DNA of 64,000 nt from Photobacterium jeanii (GTDB lineage: Bacteria > Pseudomonadota > Gammaproteobacteria > Enterobacterales > Vibrionaceae), in NCBI RefSeq assembly GCF_001650345.1, contig NZ_LVHF01000029.1, positions 310,001-374,000 on the forward strand, written 5' to 3'. A model generated the notes under the pieces. The model worked only from the letters and a program-made list of their open reading frames with translations. It was not told the origin of the DNA and did not search any database. Shown in pieces: positions 35,345 through 45,280 of this stretch (its first letter is position 1; each line of letters starts with the position of its first letter). Both the position numbers and the translations under genes were made by a program.

Positions 35345-36952
35345 TTACTTCGCTGAGTCAGTCAATATCTGATAGCGATCTTGCCCCCACGCAATAGGTG
35401 CTGGCTTGGTTTTGATCCAATCGTAAAAAGCCATTTTTAGCTCTTTCACTTTTTCTGGATACTGCTTCGCTAAGTTCTTAGACTCCGCTGGATCTTTGGC
35501 GTAGTTATAAAGCTCATACTCACCTTTGCCATCATCGTAATAATGCAACGACCAGTTTTGATCTTTAATCGCCCACTCCCCTTTCGAATGCTTTTCAATG
35601 TAAGGGCTTGGAATGAATTCATTGGTTTCAAAAGTGATCCATTTCCAGTAGTTACTCCAAAAATCAGCATTGCTTGAATCGTAGTGCAGTGCGCGTGGAC
35701 CTGCCCAGTACAGGTATGGGTGAGGCTGCTGTGGTTTCCCTTTTAGCAGCGGCATAATATCTTTACCGTCCACTTTCATTTCTGTCGGGATCTTAATGCC
35801 AGCAGCAGCCAGTGCAGTTGGCAGAATATCCATCGCAGAAATCATCGTATTGTCTGAACGGCCTTCTGGAAGATGCCCTTTCCAATGAGCAATAAACGGA
35901 ACATGCACCCCGCCACGGTAACGCTGGCCTTTAAATGCGCGATCCATACCGTTCATTGGCATTGGTGATTCATGCACGGCACCGTTATCTGAAAGGAAGA
36001 AAATCAAGGTGTTCTCGTACTCACCCATTTCTTTCAGTTTAGCGATGATTTTGCCGATGCCTTCATCCGACGCATTCACATGGGCATAGTATTTATCGAC
36101 TTCAACATTACCAGTATTAAAGCGCTCCATGAATTTTGCTGGCGCTGGCTGTTCCAATGGAATATGCGGCACACTAAAGGCTAAGTTGATAAAGAAAGGT
36201 TGCTTTTCTTTATCCGCTTTTTCAATAAACTGGATAGCCTCATTGGTCAGGTTATAAGTAAGGTAGCCCGGCGCTGGAATGTTTTCTCCGTTACGAAATA
36301 CCGTTGGCGAGTTGTAAAGCGCGGCACCAGAAACGTAGTAACTGTAAGAGTAATCAAACCCTCGCTCTTCAGGACCATAGCCTGGCTCGGCGATCGAGAT
36401 TTGATTGTCGTGATAGTCACGACTTTGTTCATCTTTCGGAATGAACTCTTTGCGAACTTTGGCGTTGTGGTACTTACCAATATTGGCCGTTGCGTAACCA
36501 TTTTCATTCATTAGCGCAGGCAACAATTTGATATCGAGTGGGATACCCAATTTAGCGTCGTCATTACTATAGGTACCAAAGCTATGTGGGAAGCGCCCTG
36601 TCATCATCCCCGCCCGTGAAGGGCCACAAACTGGTGTCGCCACATAGGCGTTTGTCATACGCACGCCTTCATTCGCCAACTTAGTGATATTTGGCATCGA
36701 GCGCTTAGCGGCATCATAAAGCTGATCAAAATTGCCATCGTAACGTTCAGGTACCGGACGTTTAACCAACTCTTCTTTATTGATGTTATCCATCGCAAAA
36801 TCCAGCTGCGCTGAACCTAAATCATCCATCACGATCAATAACACATTGGGCTGTTCCACTTTCTCTGCGGCCTGACTCAGCGCCGGAGTAAGTGTACAAG
36901 CAGCCGCAACAAAACCAGCAAGTATGGTTTTTTTCGGCAGTAACAGATCCAT
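35345..36952 (-). CDS. Secreted S1-family sulfatase (Cys type)
   Basis: 535 aa. N-terminal Sec signal peptide (about 1-28, ending ALSQA). The formylglycine site is TPVCGPSRAGMMTGR with Cys109, the CxPSR motif; metal ligands are in LIVMDDLGSAQ and FFLSDNGAVHE. GMDRAFKGQRYRGGVHVPFIAHW and ILPTALAAAG are typical of arylsulfatase A-like enzymes. Cys109 must be oxidised to formylglycine by the maturase in the gene just upstream (50 bp). It removes sulfate from glycosaminoglycan sugars in the periplasm; 4-O versus 6-O choice cannot be read from the sequence. Confidence 0.92.
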   Translation of the reverse strand: MDLLLPKKTILAGFVAAACTLTPALSQAAEKVEQPNVLLIVMDDLGSAQLDFAMDNINKEELVKRPVPERYDGNFDQLYDAAKRSMPNITKLANEGVRMTNAYVATPVCGPSRAGMMTGRFPHSFGTYSNDDAKLGIPLDIKLLPALMNENGYATANIGKYHNAKVRKEFIPKDEQSRDYHDNQISIAEPGYGPEERGFDYSYSYYVSGAALYNSPTVFRNGENIPAPGYLTYNLTNEAIQFIEKADKEKQPFFINLAFSVPHIPLEQPAPAKFMERFNTGNVEVDKYYAHVNASDEGIGKIIAKLKEMGEYENTLIFFLSDNGAVHESPMPMNGMDRAFKGQRYRGGVHVPFIAHWKGHLPEGRSDNTMISAMDILPTALAAAGIKIPTEMKVDGKDIMPLLKGKPQQPHPYLYWAGPRALHYDSSNADFWSNYWKWITFETNEFIPSPYIEKHSKGEWAIKDQNWSLHYYDDGKGEYELYNYAKDPAESKNLAKQYPEKVKELKMAFYDWIKTKPAPIAWGQDRYQILTDSAK

Positions 36953-37002
36953 TCTCCACTCCTTTATTTGGGATATAACTGTTGATTTGTATCCGAGTAA
37001 AA

Positions 37003-38256
37003 CTAACGAGGTTGTTCGCTATGCTTTAAATTTTTAAGAATCGGCATTACGCTCGCTGCGACACCACCACGTTGGATCTCTTGACTCATTAGGTGCATTG
37101 CCGGTGCTGTATGATGAAAAATACGTTGATAGGAGGAACATAAGTAATTCTGCTTATGTTTCTCACCTGAGATAGGCGTAATACGATGTTTTGGGCAGCC
37201 GCCATAGCAAAGCGCATGAACATCACATTGCTGGCACTGGGTCGTTAATTTGCTGTGTTTCGCTTTACCAAAGCGCTGTTGTTGCTTGCTGGTTGCTAAT
37301 GCTGCGATATTTGTCGTCGCAATATTGCCCAGCTTATTGGCGGGATAGACATAATGGTCGCAAGAATACATATCGCCGTTCGCTTCCAAGATCATGGCTT
37401 GACCACACTCTTTGGATTGCACGCACACAGACGCTGGATACCCCATCCAAGTGGCGAGAATACTGTCGAACATCCGAACAAAAATACGTCCAACATCTTC
37501 TTTCACCCACTCATCAAACACGTCAGTCATGAACTGACCATAACCGTCTGCGGGCACAGAGAATGGGGCTAATGTTGCTGTCGGCGTTGGTGTGTAATGG
37601 CCGCTATCGGCGCTTTGACAACTAGGCTCAACTTCAACGATAGGAATGAACTGCATAAACTCGGCACCCAGTTGTTTGAGTGCGTGATAAGTCTCTTTCC
37701 CACGGTGCCAGTTCTTATCGTTAATCACCGTGAGGGTATTGAATTCAACCTGATACTCTTTGAGTAAATCAATCGCTTGCTTAACACGTTCAAAGGTTGG
37801 TCTTCCGTTTACCGAAATACGATACTGATCGTGTACTTCCGCTACACCATCAATCGATACCCCAATCAAAAAGTTGTGCTGCTTAAAAAATGCCGCCCAT
37901 TGGCGATTAATCGCAATGGCATTGGTTTGAAAACTGTTGGTAATGGTTTTACCGTTGGCATACTGCGCTTGGTATTTCACAACGGATTCATAAAATGCCA
38001 ATCCCGCCAGTGTTGGCTCACCACCTTGCCACGCAAAGTCGATGGTATCGGCATCTTGAGATCGAATGTAATCACGCACATACCGCTTTAGCATCCCATC
38101 CGACATACGATCAGATGACATACCCGCAGGCGTAGCCTCACCGTTATCGAGCATGGTTTCTTTTTCAAGATAGAAGCAATAGTCACACTTTAAGTTACAA
38201 CGATAACTCGCAGGTTTTGCCATCATATGAAAACGGGCTTGCTGTGTAGGCTTCAT
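37003..38256 (-). CDS. Anaerobic sulfatase-maturating radical SAM enzyme
   Basis: 417 aa. The radical SAM motif CNLKCDYCFY (residues about 20-28) binds the catalytic [4Fe-4S]; the SPASM region near the C-terminus holds further cysteines (CVQSKECGQAMILEANGDMYSCDHYV and CQQCDVHALCYGGCPKHR) for two auxiliary clusters. The enzyme oxidises the sulfatase Cys to formylglycine before export and is oxygen-sensitive. It is first in the transcript with sulfatase 1. As the only maturase seen, it probably also serves sulfatase 2. Confidence 0.94.
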   Translation of the reverse strand: MKPTQQARFHMMAKPASYRCNLKCDYCFYLEKETMLDNGEATPAGMSSDRMSDGMLKRYVRDYIRSQDADTIDFAWQGGEPTLAGLAFYESVVKYQAQYANGKTITNSFQTNAIAINRQWAAFFKQHNFLIGVSIDGVAEVHDQYRISVNGRPTFERVKQAIDLLKEYQVEFNTLTVINDKNWHRGKETYHALKQLGAEFMQFIPIVEVEPSCQSADSGHYTPTPTATLAPFSVPADGYGQFMTDVFDEWVKEDVGRIFVRMFDSILATWMGYPASVCVQSKECGQAMILEANGDMYSCDHYVYPANKLGNIATTNIAALATSKQQQRFGKAKHSKLTTQCQQCDVHALCYGGCPKHRITPISGEKHKQNYLCSSYQRIFHHTAPAMHLMSQEIQRGGVAASVMPILKNLKHSEQPR

Positions 38257-38287
38257 CTTGACACCATTTCTCTAAATCGAAGAAGTT

Positions 38288-38308
38288 TGAAAATAATACG
38301 AAAGAAAT
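38288..38308 (-). promoter_or_regulatory. AgaR-like operator upstream of the sulfatase maturase
   Basis: On the minus strand TTTCTTTCGTATTATTTTC matches the TTTC-R-TTT-YR-TTTY pattern of AgaR boxes. It is 32 bp upstream of the maturase start. Further TTTGAAAG and ATGAAAG copies follow at 38357-38425. Confidence 0.5.
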
Positions 38309-38470
38309 CGTAAAGATAAAATGACAAAAGTCACAATAAAGACCATATCAAAAGAATTTGAAAGCCAGGGAAAAGCTAAATGTCGATATAAAGCGAAAAT
38401 GAAAGATATTGATAGGCGTAAATGAAAGCTAAAACACTAACTAAAGAACAAAAGTTAATGTAAAGAAGAA

Positions 38471-38496
38471 AGACCGATAGCACCCACTATCGGTCT
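38471..38496 (-). terminator. Terminator after the PL8 lyase gene
   Basis: AGACCGATAG-CACCCA-CTATCGGTCT, 12 bp after the stop; followed on the minus strand by TTCTTTCTTT. Confidence 0.8.
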
Positions 38497-38508
38497 CAAA
38501 TACACAGT

Positions 38509-40965
38509 TTATCGTACAGAGAATTGGTAACTCAGCCCTTTTAACCCACTAACGTCAACCACTACTTCATGTAGGCCATTCACTTGAACACGGTTTTGTG
38601 GATCGTTCACCACATTTACTGGACGAGCAAATTTCAAGCGCAAGCTTGTTTGTTGTTGAGTTGGATCGGCAATTGCCACTTGCTGAGTCGCTTGAGCAGC
38701 AGGTTGTATCATCACAGACATCGGATTAAACACGGTCAATTGATCAGTAATTGTTACTTCAGCATCTTGCCATGCATTCACCGCGAGCAAATCTAGCTTC
38801 TTATCTAGAATCGCATGGGCAAAAGCATCATTTTTCACCACCGTCAGCATTGGATTCTTCGTATAACTCGCAGTTTGCTGAGTATTAGCATTAGGTAACA
38901 ACACATACGCATACTGACTTTGGCTATTACCATGCTCCAATAGCGCTGTAATAAACTCACCAGTAACAGCACCTTTACGGGTACCAATATCAGACCAATT
39001 ACCCTGACGCTGTTCACGCTTCATCGCAACAGTCGTCGGATTAAAAAAGACATAACTTAGATCGCTATTTGCCAATTGGTTGTTACGAATACTTAGCGAA
39101 CTTACACCTGTCACAGCACCGCTGTTTCCACTCCATGCAGCGCCATTAACCCACACACTGGTACTGCCTTTAGACGCAACTTTTCGATTGGTTAATACCG
39201 TCGTCAGAGGTGCAGCTGTCGACGATACTAAATCTGAACCTAGCATCACGACTTCATCATCAAGCATAAACCAAGACTTCTTAGCTGAAAGCGTGTCATC
39301 CCAGTTGGTAAATGCCATACCCGCAGCGCCATAATTACCAAGTTTGACGGATCCTACCCAATGCATACTAGATTTACGCCCACCTTTAATCTGGTTGCGT
39401 TGACCTTTGCACTCTTGCATGACTTGATTATCGACAGTGGTACCCGCTAAATACTGGCTATCCACAACAGGCCAATAATCTTCATAATGATCTTGTTGTC
39501 CGTTATACAGGTACGTCATACCATCACCAGTAAACCACCCCTTACGGTTTTCACGATTCATGCACTCAAAATTACCCAGACGGCTTGAATGCATAGCTAA
39601 CGCAAACACCCAGCCAGGGCGACGATGCACGGAGCGATCCATAGCTGGGAAATTATAATGCCCAATCAATTCAGAGCGTGGCGTCACTGAACTGCTTTGT
39701 ACTATCGCCTGCGCTTTTTGGTAATTCGCAATATTTGATGGCGACGCAAAAAAGTCTTTATAAGTATCTTCTTGGATCAAAGCTTTAATCAATGATTGAA
39801 GACGCGCTTTGTATTGCACTGGCGCCCCATCGATATAGTAAAGAATAGAGCTCATTACATGATGACCAACATCGTGGTCTTGTTCGCTATTACGTGAAAT
39901 TGCACGCCCATTCACAAAATCCAGCATCATGCCTTGGTACAAGAGTGGTTCATAACTTTTGACAATGATCGGATAGATTTCTTGCAATGCAGGATCATTG
40001 GCAGGCCACTTTGAACCCGCCATTAGGTTTATCTGTAACCCTAGTCCCCCCAACAACACGTTACCGTAAGTACCGTTGTAAGCAATATCACCGTGTTGAA
40101 TAAAAGAACCGTCCTGATAGAAACCATCATGGCTCGTGACATACTCCAATACAGGTGGCAAACCACTAATTGCCGCATTCACTTCCGCTTCATTATTCGA
40201 CAGAATACCGCGGATCAACACAACTTGAGTATTATCAGTTCTATTACCGCCAGTTGATTCACGGTATCTCGGATTTGACGAATATTTCGCACCCGGCCCA
40301 ACACCAAGATGGGTTGCTTTAGGGGTAAAATAACTTGTTGCTGCTAAATGATCTGTTACTAATTGCGCTGGTACATCGTCATAAATCAAAGAAAGCGTAT
40401 TATGAATATCTCGTGGAATAGCAAGCTCCCAATGCCACCAATTCCCCCATTCTTTACCACCAACTTGATAGTAGTTTTGGTTAAGGAATGTCATACCATC
40501 AACAATAGCGGCCAATAGATGGGTATTCCCCGCCAATGCTCCATTACGAAGGCGATAAGCTTTCGCCATAGTAAATAAACGCTGATAAGAAGAACGAATT
40601 GCGGCTCCCAGCTTTTTCTGACCATCTGGCGTCACTTTATCAAGTACCAAATCATCCCATAGGTTTTGGCGATTCGGACCAGTATTCATTGCAGTCCATT
40701 GTTTTTGTGCACTGTTGTTCGTGCTTACTACCATTTTTTGTAGCGTTGCATCAAAAGGGGCATTCGGGTCACCTAAGAAATTCTGTGCCCAACGAGTACG
40801 TAATCGCTGAAATTCTTGTGCAACATCAGCAGTAACAGCCTGAATTACAGGCTGGGATGAGGATATTGTCGTAACACCACTAAGGGATTGATCGGCATAA
40901 ACCCAATTCGACGTCGACGCTAAGGTTAAAGAAAGCAGCACGCTCAATGTGGAAGGTTTTATCAT
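38509..40965 (-). CDS. Polysaccharide lyase family 8 (hyaluronate/chondroitin AC lyase type)
   Basis: 818 aa with signal peptide MIKPSTLSVLLSLTLASTSNWVYA. The alpha-toroid N-terminal half contains GNWWHWELAIPRDIHNTL, the catalytic Asn in TGGNRTDN (Asn241), His291 and Tyr300 in FIQHGDIAYNGTYGNVLLGG; the downstream Arg is in HRRPGWVFALAMHSSR. The C-terminal half is the beta-sandwich with WFMLDDEVVMLGSDL. It cleaves hyaluronan or chondroitin by beta-elimination to unsaturated disaccharides outside the cytoplasm. A strong ribosome site (CGGAGATAAAA) precedes the ATG. It diverges from the chondroitinase ABC-like gene. Confidence 0.93.
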   Translation of the reverse strand: MIKPSTLSVLLSLTLASTSNWVYADQSLSGVTTISSSQPVIQAVTADVAQEFQRLRTRWAQNFLGDPNAPFDATLQKMVVSTNNSAQKQWTAMNTGPNRQNLWDDLVLDKVTPDGQKKLGAAIRSSYQRLFTMAKAYRLRNGALAGNTHLLAAIVDGMTFLNQNYYQVGGKEWGNWWHWELAIPRDIHNTLSLIYDDVPAQLVTDHLAATSYFTPKATHLGVGPGAKYSSNPRYRESTGGNRTDNTQVVLIRGILSNNEAEVNAAISGLPPVLEYVTSHDGFYQDGSFIQHGDIAYNGTYGNVLLGGLGLQINLMAGSKWPANDPALQEIYPIIVKSYEPLLYQGMMLDFVNGRAISRNSEQDHDVGHHVMSSILYYIDGAPVQYKARLQSLIKALIQEDTYKDFFASPSNIANYQKAQAIVQSSSVTPRSELIGHYNFPAMDRSVHRRPGWVFALAMHSSRLGNFECMNRENRKGWFTGDGMTYLYNGQQDHYEDYWPVVDSQYLAGTTVDNQVMQECKGQRNQIKGGRKSSMHWVGSVKLGNYGAAGMAFTNWDDTLSAKKSWFMLDDEVVMLGSDLVSSTAAPLTTVLTNRKVASKGSTSVWVNGAAWSGNSGAVTGVSSLSIRNNQLANSDLSYVFFNPTTVAMKREQRQGNWSDIGTRKGAVTGEFITALLEHGNSQSQYAYVLLPNANTQQTASYTKNPMLTVVKNDAFAHAILDKKLDLLAVNAWQDAEVTITDQLTVFNPMSVMIQPAAQATQQVAIADPTQQQTSLRLKFARPVNVVNDPQNRVQVNGLHEVVVDVSGLKGLSYQFSVR

Positions 40966-41309
40966 TTTTATCTCCGTTTATTTTCGTTATTGGCATAAGC
41001 ACCCTAACAAAAGCTACAAACCGAAAAACAACAGAGTTCAAATAACCAACAATGCAGCATATGATCTTTTAAAATACATGCAAAATATCACTCTCGAAAG
41101 TCATCCCAAACTAAAATCGAAAGCACACAAGTCTAAAAATGCCAACAAAAACTAATAATGAAACACTATGAAATGTGACAACCGATCAAATAAGCAAAGA
41201 TGAAAACATTTGAAAGCCGGTAATAGCTCCTCACTGTGAGATCGCTCAATAAAACACCTAAAAACTTTCATTACCCTTCGTTATCAAATAACGTAAGTAA
41301 GGGAAAACA
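40966..41309. promoter_or_regulatory. Divergent promoter region between two PL8 genes, with AgaR-like boxes
   Basis: This 344-bp AT-rich gap holds two CGAAAG cores (41095-41100 and 41118-41123, 23 bp apart), the second within minus-strand TGCTTTCGATTTTAGTTT, and a CTTTCA at 41264. These resemble AgaR sites and would control both lyases together. No credible gene lies inside. Confidence 0.5.
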
Positions 41310-44300
41310 ATGAACACAACAAAATGGTGTAAACCAAGCTACCTCGCAGTCAGCTTGTTATTGGCCTTAACGGGCTGTAATAGCGAAAATGTTGAAAGCG
41401 ACAAAGGCGGAGCAGGAAAAACCGAACCCGGCGGTTATATGTATTTTTTTGAACAGGGACTCCCCTCATCCATTACAACAACGTCGATAAAGCCATTAAC
41501 GATCAGCAATAAACACTTTAAAGATGGTAATAATGCTTTGCAGTGGCGTTTTAACCCTAATAGCCAATTAGTTTTCTCCCAAGATATTGGCTACAAAACC
41601 GATGACAGTGACATCACCCCCTACACTTTCATGGCGTGGATCTACAACGAAACGCCGTCGGATCAATCCCTCACTTTTCAATTTGGCACTGATGACAGCC
41701 AGCAAAGTCAATTTAGCTATGGCTTAAACTTCAAAGGGTGGCGCGGTATATCTGTGCCGTTTAGGGATATGAAAGGCACGCCTAGCGCAGGCATGAACCG
41801 CTTAACCGTTACAGCTCCCGACACCAGTGGTACGCTTTATTTTGATCAAGCAATGATGGCAGTTCCTGTCGATAACCGCTGGCCGACCGCCGATATTCAG
41901 CAGCCTTTTGTTAATCCTAATGTCGTTAACATGGCCAGTAAAAACTGGACGGCATTATTGATGTACGATCAAATGCTGCGCGACCAACAGCCAAGCTTTA
42001 ACTACGACCTTGCCTTTGATGACAGCCAAGGTGATACGGCTGTCTTGTATCAAAACTTCGATAAACACTTAGGGGTAAATAGTCAGCAAGTCATTTCCCA
42101 ACAAAAGGTTGATGATAACTTAGCGAAATACCAAGCATTTATGATCAGCCAAAACAGTGATGGCAGCTATGTGGGTAAACCACTCGATCACCCTAAAAGG
42201 CACAACTTCCTAAAAACAGGCATAGTGAGTGACGATACTCTGGCCATGCTCACCGACACCATGAGTATTCGGACGCTGGGTAAAACCATGCTTGAAACTG
42301 CCAAGTACCTTCGCAGCCAATCACTCTCAACTGAAAACAAAGCGGCGCTAGAAAAAGCCTTCACCGACGCAGCGCGATACGCCTTTGACCAAGGTTGGGA
42401 AGGTGGCTCTGGTTTCCAAATCATCACTCATGTTGGTTACCAGACACGAGAGTTCTTTGACGCGCTCTTTCTTAGCCGCAAACTGTTGGCAAAAGAGAAG
42501 CTACTGCAACAAGCCCAGCAATCCATGATGTGGTTTAACGCGACAGGCCGCGTATACGAACAAGAAAAGGACATTAACTCTTCTAACGTGGATATTCTTA
42601 ATACCCAATTGCAGTGGATGACAAAGAGCTTTTTGTTACTGCCCGATCAGGCGCAGCGCCAAACCATGCTTCATCAGTTGCAGTCATGGTTAAGCACCAC
42701 ACTCTTAAGCTCAGATGGTTTAGGCGGCGGCTTTAAACCCGATGGCAGTGTATTCCATCACTCACAACATTACCCAGCCTACGGCAAAGATGCTTTTGGC
42801 GGCTTATCTGGGGTTATTTTTGGTTTAAGTCACAGTAACTACCAGATCTCTCAACAAGCGCATGAAAGGATCAAAGACGTCTTACTCAAAATGCGGGTTT
42901 ACACCAAAGAAACTCAAACCCCAATAGTACTAAGTGGTCGTCACCCAGACGGTAAGCAAAAGATATCTGCGACCCCATTTAAGTGGATGGCACAATCTGG
43001 CGCTCCTGATCAATCCGATGCTATCGATCACGAACTTGCTGCTGCCTACGCGAACTTAACCAATAAGCCGAGCTTTGAAGGAATCCCTGCCGAAAAAGAA
43101 CCGACTGGGGTATGGGCAATGAACTACGCATCTATGGCGATCGCACGAGGCGCTAACCCTGTTGATGCCACACAGTCTTGGCTCGCGACCGCAAGAGGAT
43201 TTAGTCGCTATTTAGTGGGCAACGAAACCTACGCCGCCAACAACCTGTATGGGCGTTACCTGCAATATGGTCAACTGGAGATCACCCCAGCCGATCTGAG
43301 CAAACGGGCGTTTAGTCATGATGGCTGGGACTGGAATCGCTACCCGGGCACAACCACGATTCAAATGCCAAATAACGAACTTCGTGCTCAGTTGAACCAA
43401 TTGCCGGGAGCTGGCATTGAGGAGATGCTGTTATCAACAGAAAGCTACTCTGGCGCGAATACGCTAGGCAACGACAATGCAATGTTTGCGATGACGCTGC
43501 ACGGGCATAAAAAATACCAACAGCAGAGCTTCTACGCCCATAAATCCTATTTCATCTTTGGGAATAAGGTAGTCGCGCTGGGGTCTGGCATCAAAAACGA
43601 TATTGCTGAGCACGAAACCCAAACGACGTTATTCCAGCACAGTGTTAAAAACCTTGAGCCTGTCGAAATCAATGGACAACAGATTGATACACTTGGTACC
43701 GATTCTATCTACGCCAACGACACCACTTTGCTAGACCCAGCAGGCAATCGCTACTTTGTGACCAGCAGTGCGGGACAACAAATTCACTTCACCTATCAAA
43801 CGCAGCAATCCAATGATGAAGATGATGGCACCCCAACTACAGGTCAATTTGCGACCGCGGTGATAGAGCATGGCAAAGCGCCGACCAATGGCAGCTATGA
43901 GTATGCGATTAAGATTGCGGCTCAAGATGCTGTGAAGCCAATCTATACTGTGCTGCAAAAAGACCAAAAACTGCACGCGGTAAGAACAGAGCAAGGTGTC
44001 GAAGGCTATGCGTTCTTTAGCCCAACAACAACCAATCAAGCAGGTTGGGTATTGTCATCGGCAAGCGCAAGCCAAATCATGCTTCAAGCAAATCCAGCTC
44101 AAGATCAGTTATCACTGAGTGTGGTGAATCCAGATCTCGCGCTCTACCAAGGGCAAGATCCTGACCAAGTAGACGCCAATGGTGAGCAAGTCGAAGTCAG
44201 TATCTACGATAGAGATTGGCGCTTTAACCTATCACAACCCGTCAGCAGCGAGTTTTCGCTCAAAGGGCAATGGCAGTTGATAGGCAGCAACAGCCAAGTC

Positions 44301-44390
44301 TCTGTCCAATCTACTACCGAAGGAAACACCAAAGTACGTGTTACCACCAAAGACGCTAAACCTGAAAAATTCATGCTGAAAAAAGTATAA
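41310..44390 (+). CDS. Chondroitinase ABC-like lyase, lipoprotein (PL8)
   Basis: 1026 aa. Lipobox LALTGC (Cys23) predicts an outer-membrane lipoprotein. Residues about 40-195 are an N-terminal carbohydrate-binding-like beta domain as in Proteus vulgaris chondroitinase ABC (FMAWIYNETPSDQSLTFQFG, GWRGISVPF). The catalytic toroid has ITHVGYQTREFFDALF (His374), FHHSQHYPAYGKDAFGG and GRYLQYGQLEI, then DGWDWNRYPGTTTIQMP (671-685), all aligning with the Proteus enzyme. The beta-sandwich end is typical. It should depolymerise chondroitin and dermatan sulfate at the surface. No relation to the other PL8 beyond the fold. Confidence 0.92.
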   Translation: MNTTKWCKPSYLAVSLLLALTGCNSENVESDKGGAGKTEPGGYMYFFEQGLPSSITTTSIKPLTISNKHFKDGNNALQWRFNPNSQLVFSQDIGYKTDDSDITPYTFMAWIYNETPSDQSLTFQFGTDDSQQSQFSYGLNFKGWRGISVPFRDMKGTPSAGMNRLTVTAPDTSGTLYFDQAMMAVPVDNRWPTADIQQPFVNPNVVNMASKNWTALLMYDQMLRDQQPSFNYDLAFDDSQGDTAVLYQNFDKHLGVNSQQVISQQKVDDNLAKYQAFMISQNSDGSYVGKPLDHPKRHNFLKTGIVSDDTLAMLTDTMSIRTLGKTMLETAKYLRSQSLSTENKAALEKAFTDAARYAFDQGWEGGSGFQIITHVGYQTREFFDALFLSRKLLAKEKLLQQAQQSMMWFNATGRVYEQEKDINSSNVDILNTQLQWMTKSFLLLPDQAQRQTMLHQLQSWLSTTLLSSDGLGGGFKPDGSVFHHSQHYPAYGKDAFGGLSGVIFGLSHSNYQISQQAHERIKDVLLKMRVYTKETQTPIVLSGRHPDGKQKISATPFKWMAQSGAPDQSDAIDHELAAAYANLTNKPSFEGIPAEKEPTGVWAMNYASMAIARGANPVDATQSWLATARGFSRYLVGNETYAANNLYGRYLQYGQLEITPADLSKRAFSHDGWDWNRYPGTTTIQMPNNELRAQLNQLPGAGIEEMLLSTESYSGANTLGNDNAMFAMTLHGHKKYQQQSFYAHKSYFIFGNKVVALGSGIKNDIAEHETQTTLFQHSVKNLEPVEINGQQIDTLGTDSIYANDTTLLDPAGNRYFVTSSAGQQIHFTYQTQQSNDEDDGTPTTGQFATAVIEHGKAPTNGSYEYAIKIAAQDAVKPIYTVLQKDQKLHAVRTEQGVEGYAFFSPTTTNQAGWVLSSASASQIMLQANPAQDQLSLSVVNPDLALYQGQDPDQVDANGEQVEVSIYDRDWRFNLSQPVSSEFSLKGQWQLIGSNSQVSVQSTTEGNTKVRVTTKDAKPEKFMLKKV

Positions 44391-44398
44391 GTAAGAAA

Positions 44399-44427
44399 AA
44401 ACCAGCAGCGATTACAGCTGCTGGTTT
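44399..44427. terminator. Bidirectional terminator
   Basis: AAACCAGCAGC-GATTACA-GCTGCTGGTTT with flanking A and T tracts, between convergent genes. Confidence 0.85.
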
Positions 44428-44436
44428 ATTTATTAA

Positions 44437-45162
44437 TTATTGCTCAATCGCGTAGACTTTAAAATCATCAATTCTTAAATGGCTTTTCCAAGTCCTAAAA
44501 CCAAACTTACCAGATTCAAACATCTTCTCGTCTTCGATGTGATATAACAATTTATCATTCGCATAAACAAGAACTTCATCATCTAAATTAAATATTTTAA
44601 TGTTGGTATATTTATTAGGAACATTCATAAAAGCAGGATCTTTTACATCATATTCAGGTAAAAGTGGTCGAGTACCATCGCCAGGGTAACGACGAAAGCG
44701 TGTTGTTGAATTATCATTAGCGCCATATCCAATATAATACAGTCGCATCGGATCATATTTACGCATATTACCAGAGCGCCACTCAGACTTCGCAAAGAAA
44801 TCCGTACTGCCTGGTTCTTGCGCCATCCAGAAAAAATTCAGATCTGTACCACGATCGTTTTTGCCACCAGCAACCACGACACTACCATTAAACTCAATCA
44901 CAGAAGGCGTACCAATATCCTCCTTAAACCATACTGTTACGCCCGCACCATCATCAATATCTAATGATTGTTCGATAATACCTACTTCTGTTTTATCTGT
45001 TTTTTCAACCACCCATTGTTCCATCGAATGATTAAATCCATCTGAATAAATCAGTTTTCCATTATCCTGTAATAATTCAAGGTAATTAATATTATCTTGG
45101 GCAAACGAAATCCCGCTACTCATTATCAAAGGTATTGCAATTAGTGTGCTCAATTTTTTCAT
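44437..45162 (-). CDS. Exported DUF6250/DUF1961-type beta-sandwich protein
   Basis: 241 aa with signal peptide MKKLSTLIAIPLIMSSGISFA. The rest is a single lectin-like (jelly-roll) domain: LIYSDGFNHSMEQWVVE, GGKNDRGTDLNFFWMAQEPG, RKYDPMRLYYIGYGANDNSTTRFRRYPGDG and a closing FGFRTWKSHLRIDDFKVY. Such domains occur in polysaccharide-degrading loci, and activity is not known to me; binding of, or lyase-like action on, glycosaminoglycan chains is possible. It lies after the GH105 gene on the same strand but behind its terminator, with its own ribosome site AGGAAGAAATGTA. Confidence 0.75.
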   Translation of the reverse strand: MKKLSTLIAIPLIMSSGISFAQDNINYLELLQDNGKLIYSDGFNHSMEQWVVEKTDKTEVGIIEQSLDIDDGAGVTVWFKEDIGTPSVIEFNGSVVVAGGKNDRGTDLNFFWMAQEPGSTDFFAKSEWRSGNMRKYDPMRLYYIGYGANDNSTTRFRRYPGDGTRPLLPEYDVKDPAFMNVPNKYTNIKIFNLDDEVLVYANDKLLYHIEDEKMFESGKFGFRTWKSHLRIDDFKVYAIEQ

Positions 45163-45209
45163 TACATTTCTTCCTATTATATAAATGAAAATTAAAGACG
45201 AACAAAAAC

Positions 45210-45238
45210 AAAAGCCGAATCAGGCTGATTCGGCTTTT
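45210..45238. terminator. Terminator of the aga-kdu operon
   Basis: AAAAGCCGAATCA-GGC-TGATTCGGCTTTT, 42 bp after the GH105 stop; runs of A and T on both sides. It ends the long minus-strand operon from agaR or kbaZ to GH105. Confidence 0.9.
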
Positions 45239-45280
45239 CTAAAAATTTAAATAATAATTAAAACTAAATAACGAAGATGA

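Noticed and set aside
40949-41155. A 68-codon Lys-rich reading frame in the lyase promoter region
   Set aside because: It overlaps the start of the PL8 lyase on the other strand, has no ribosome site or family, and lies in the shared promoter.
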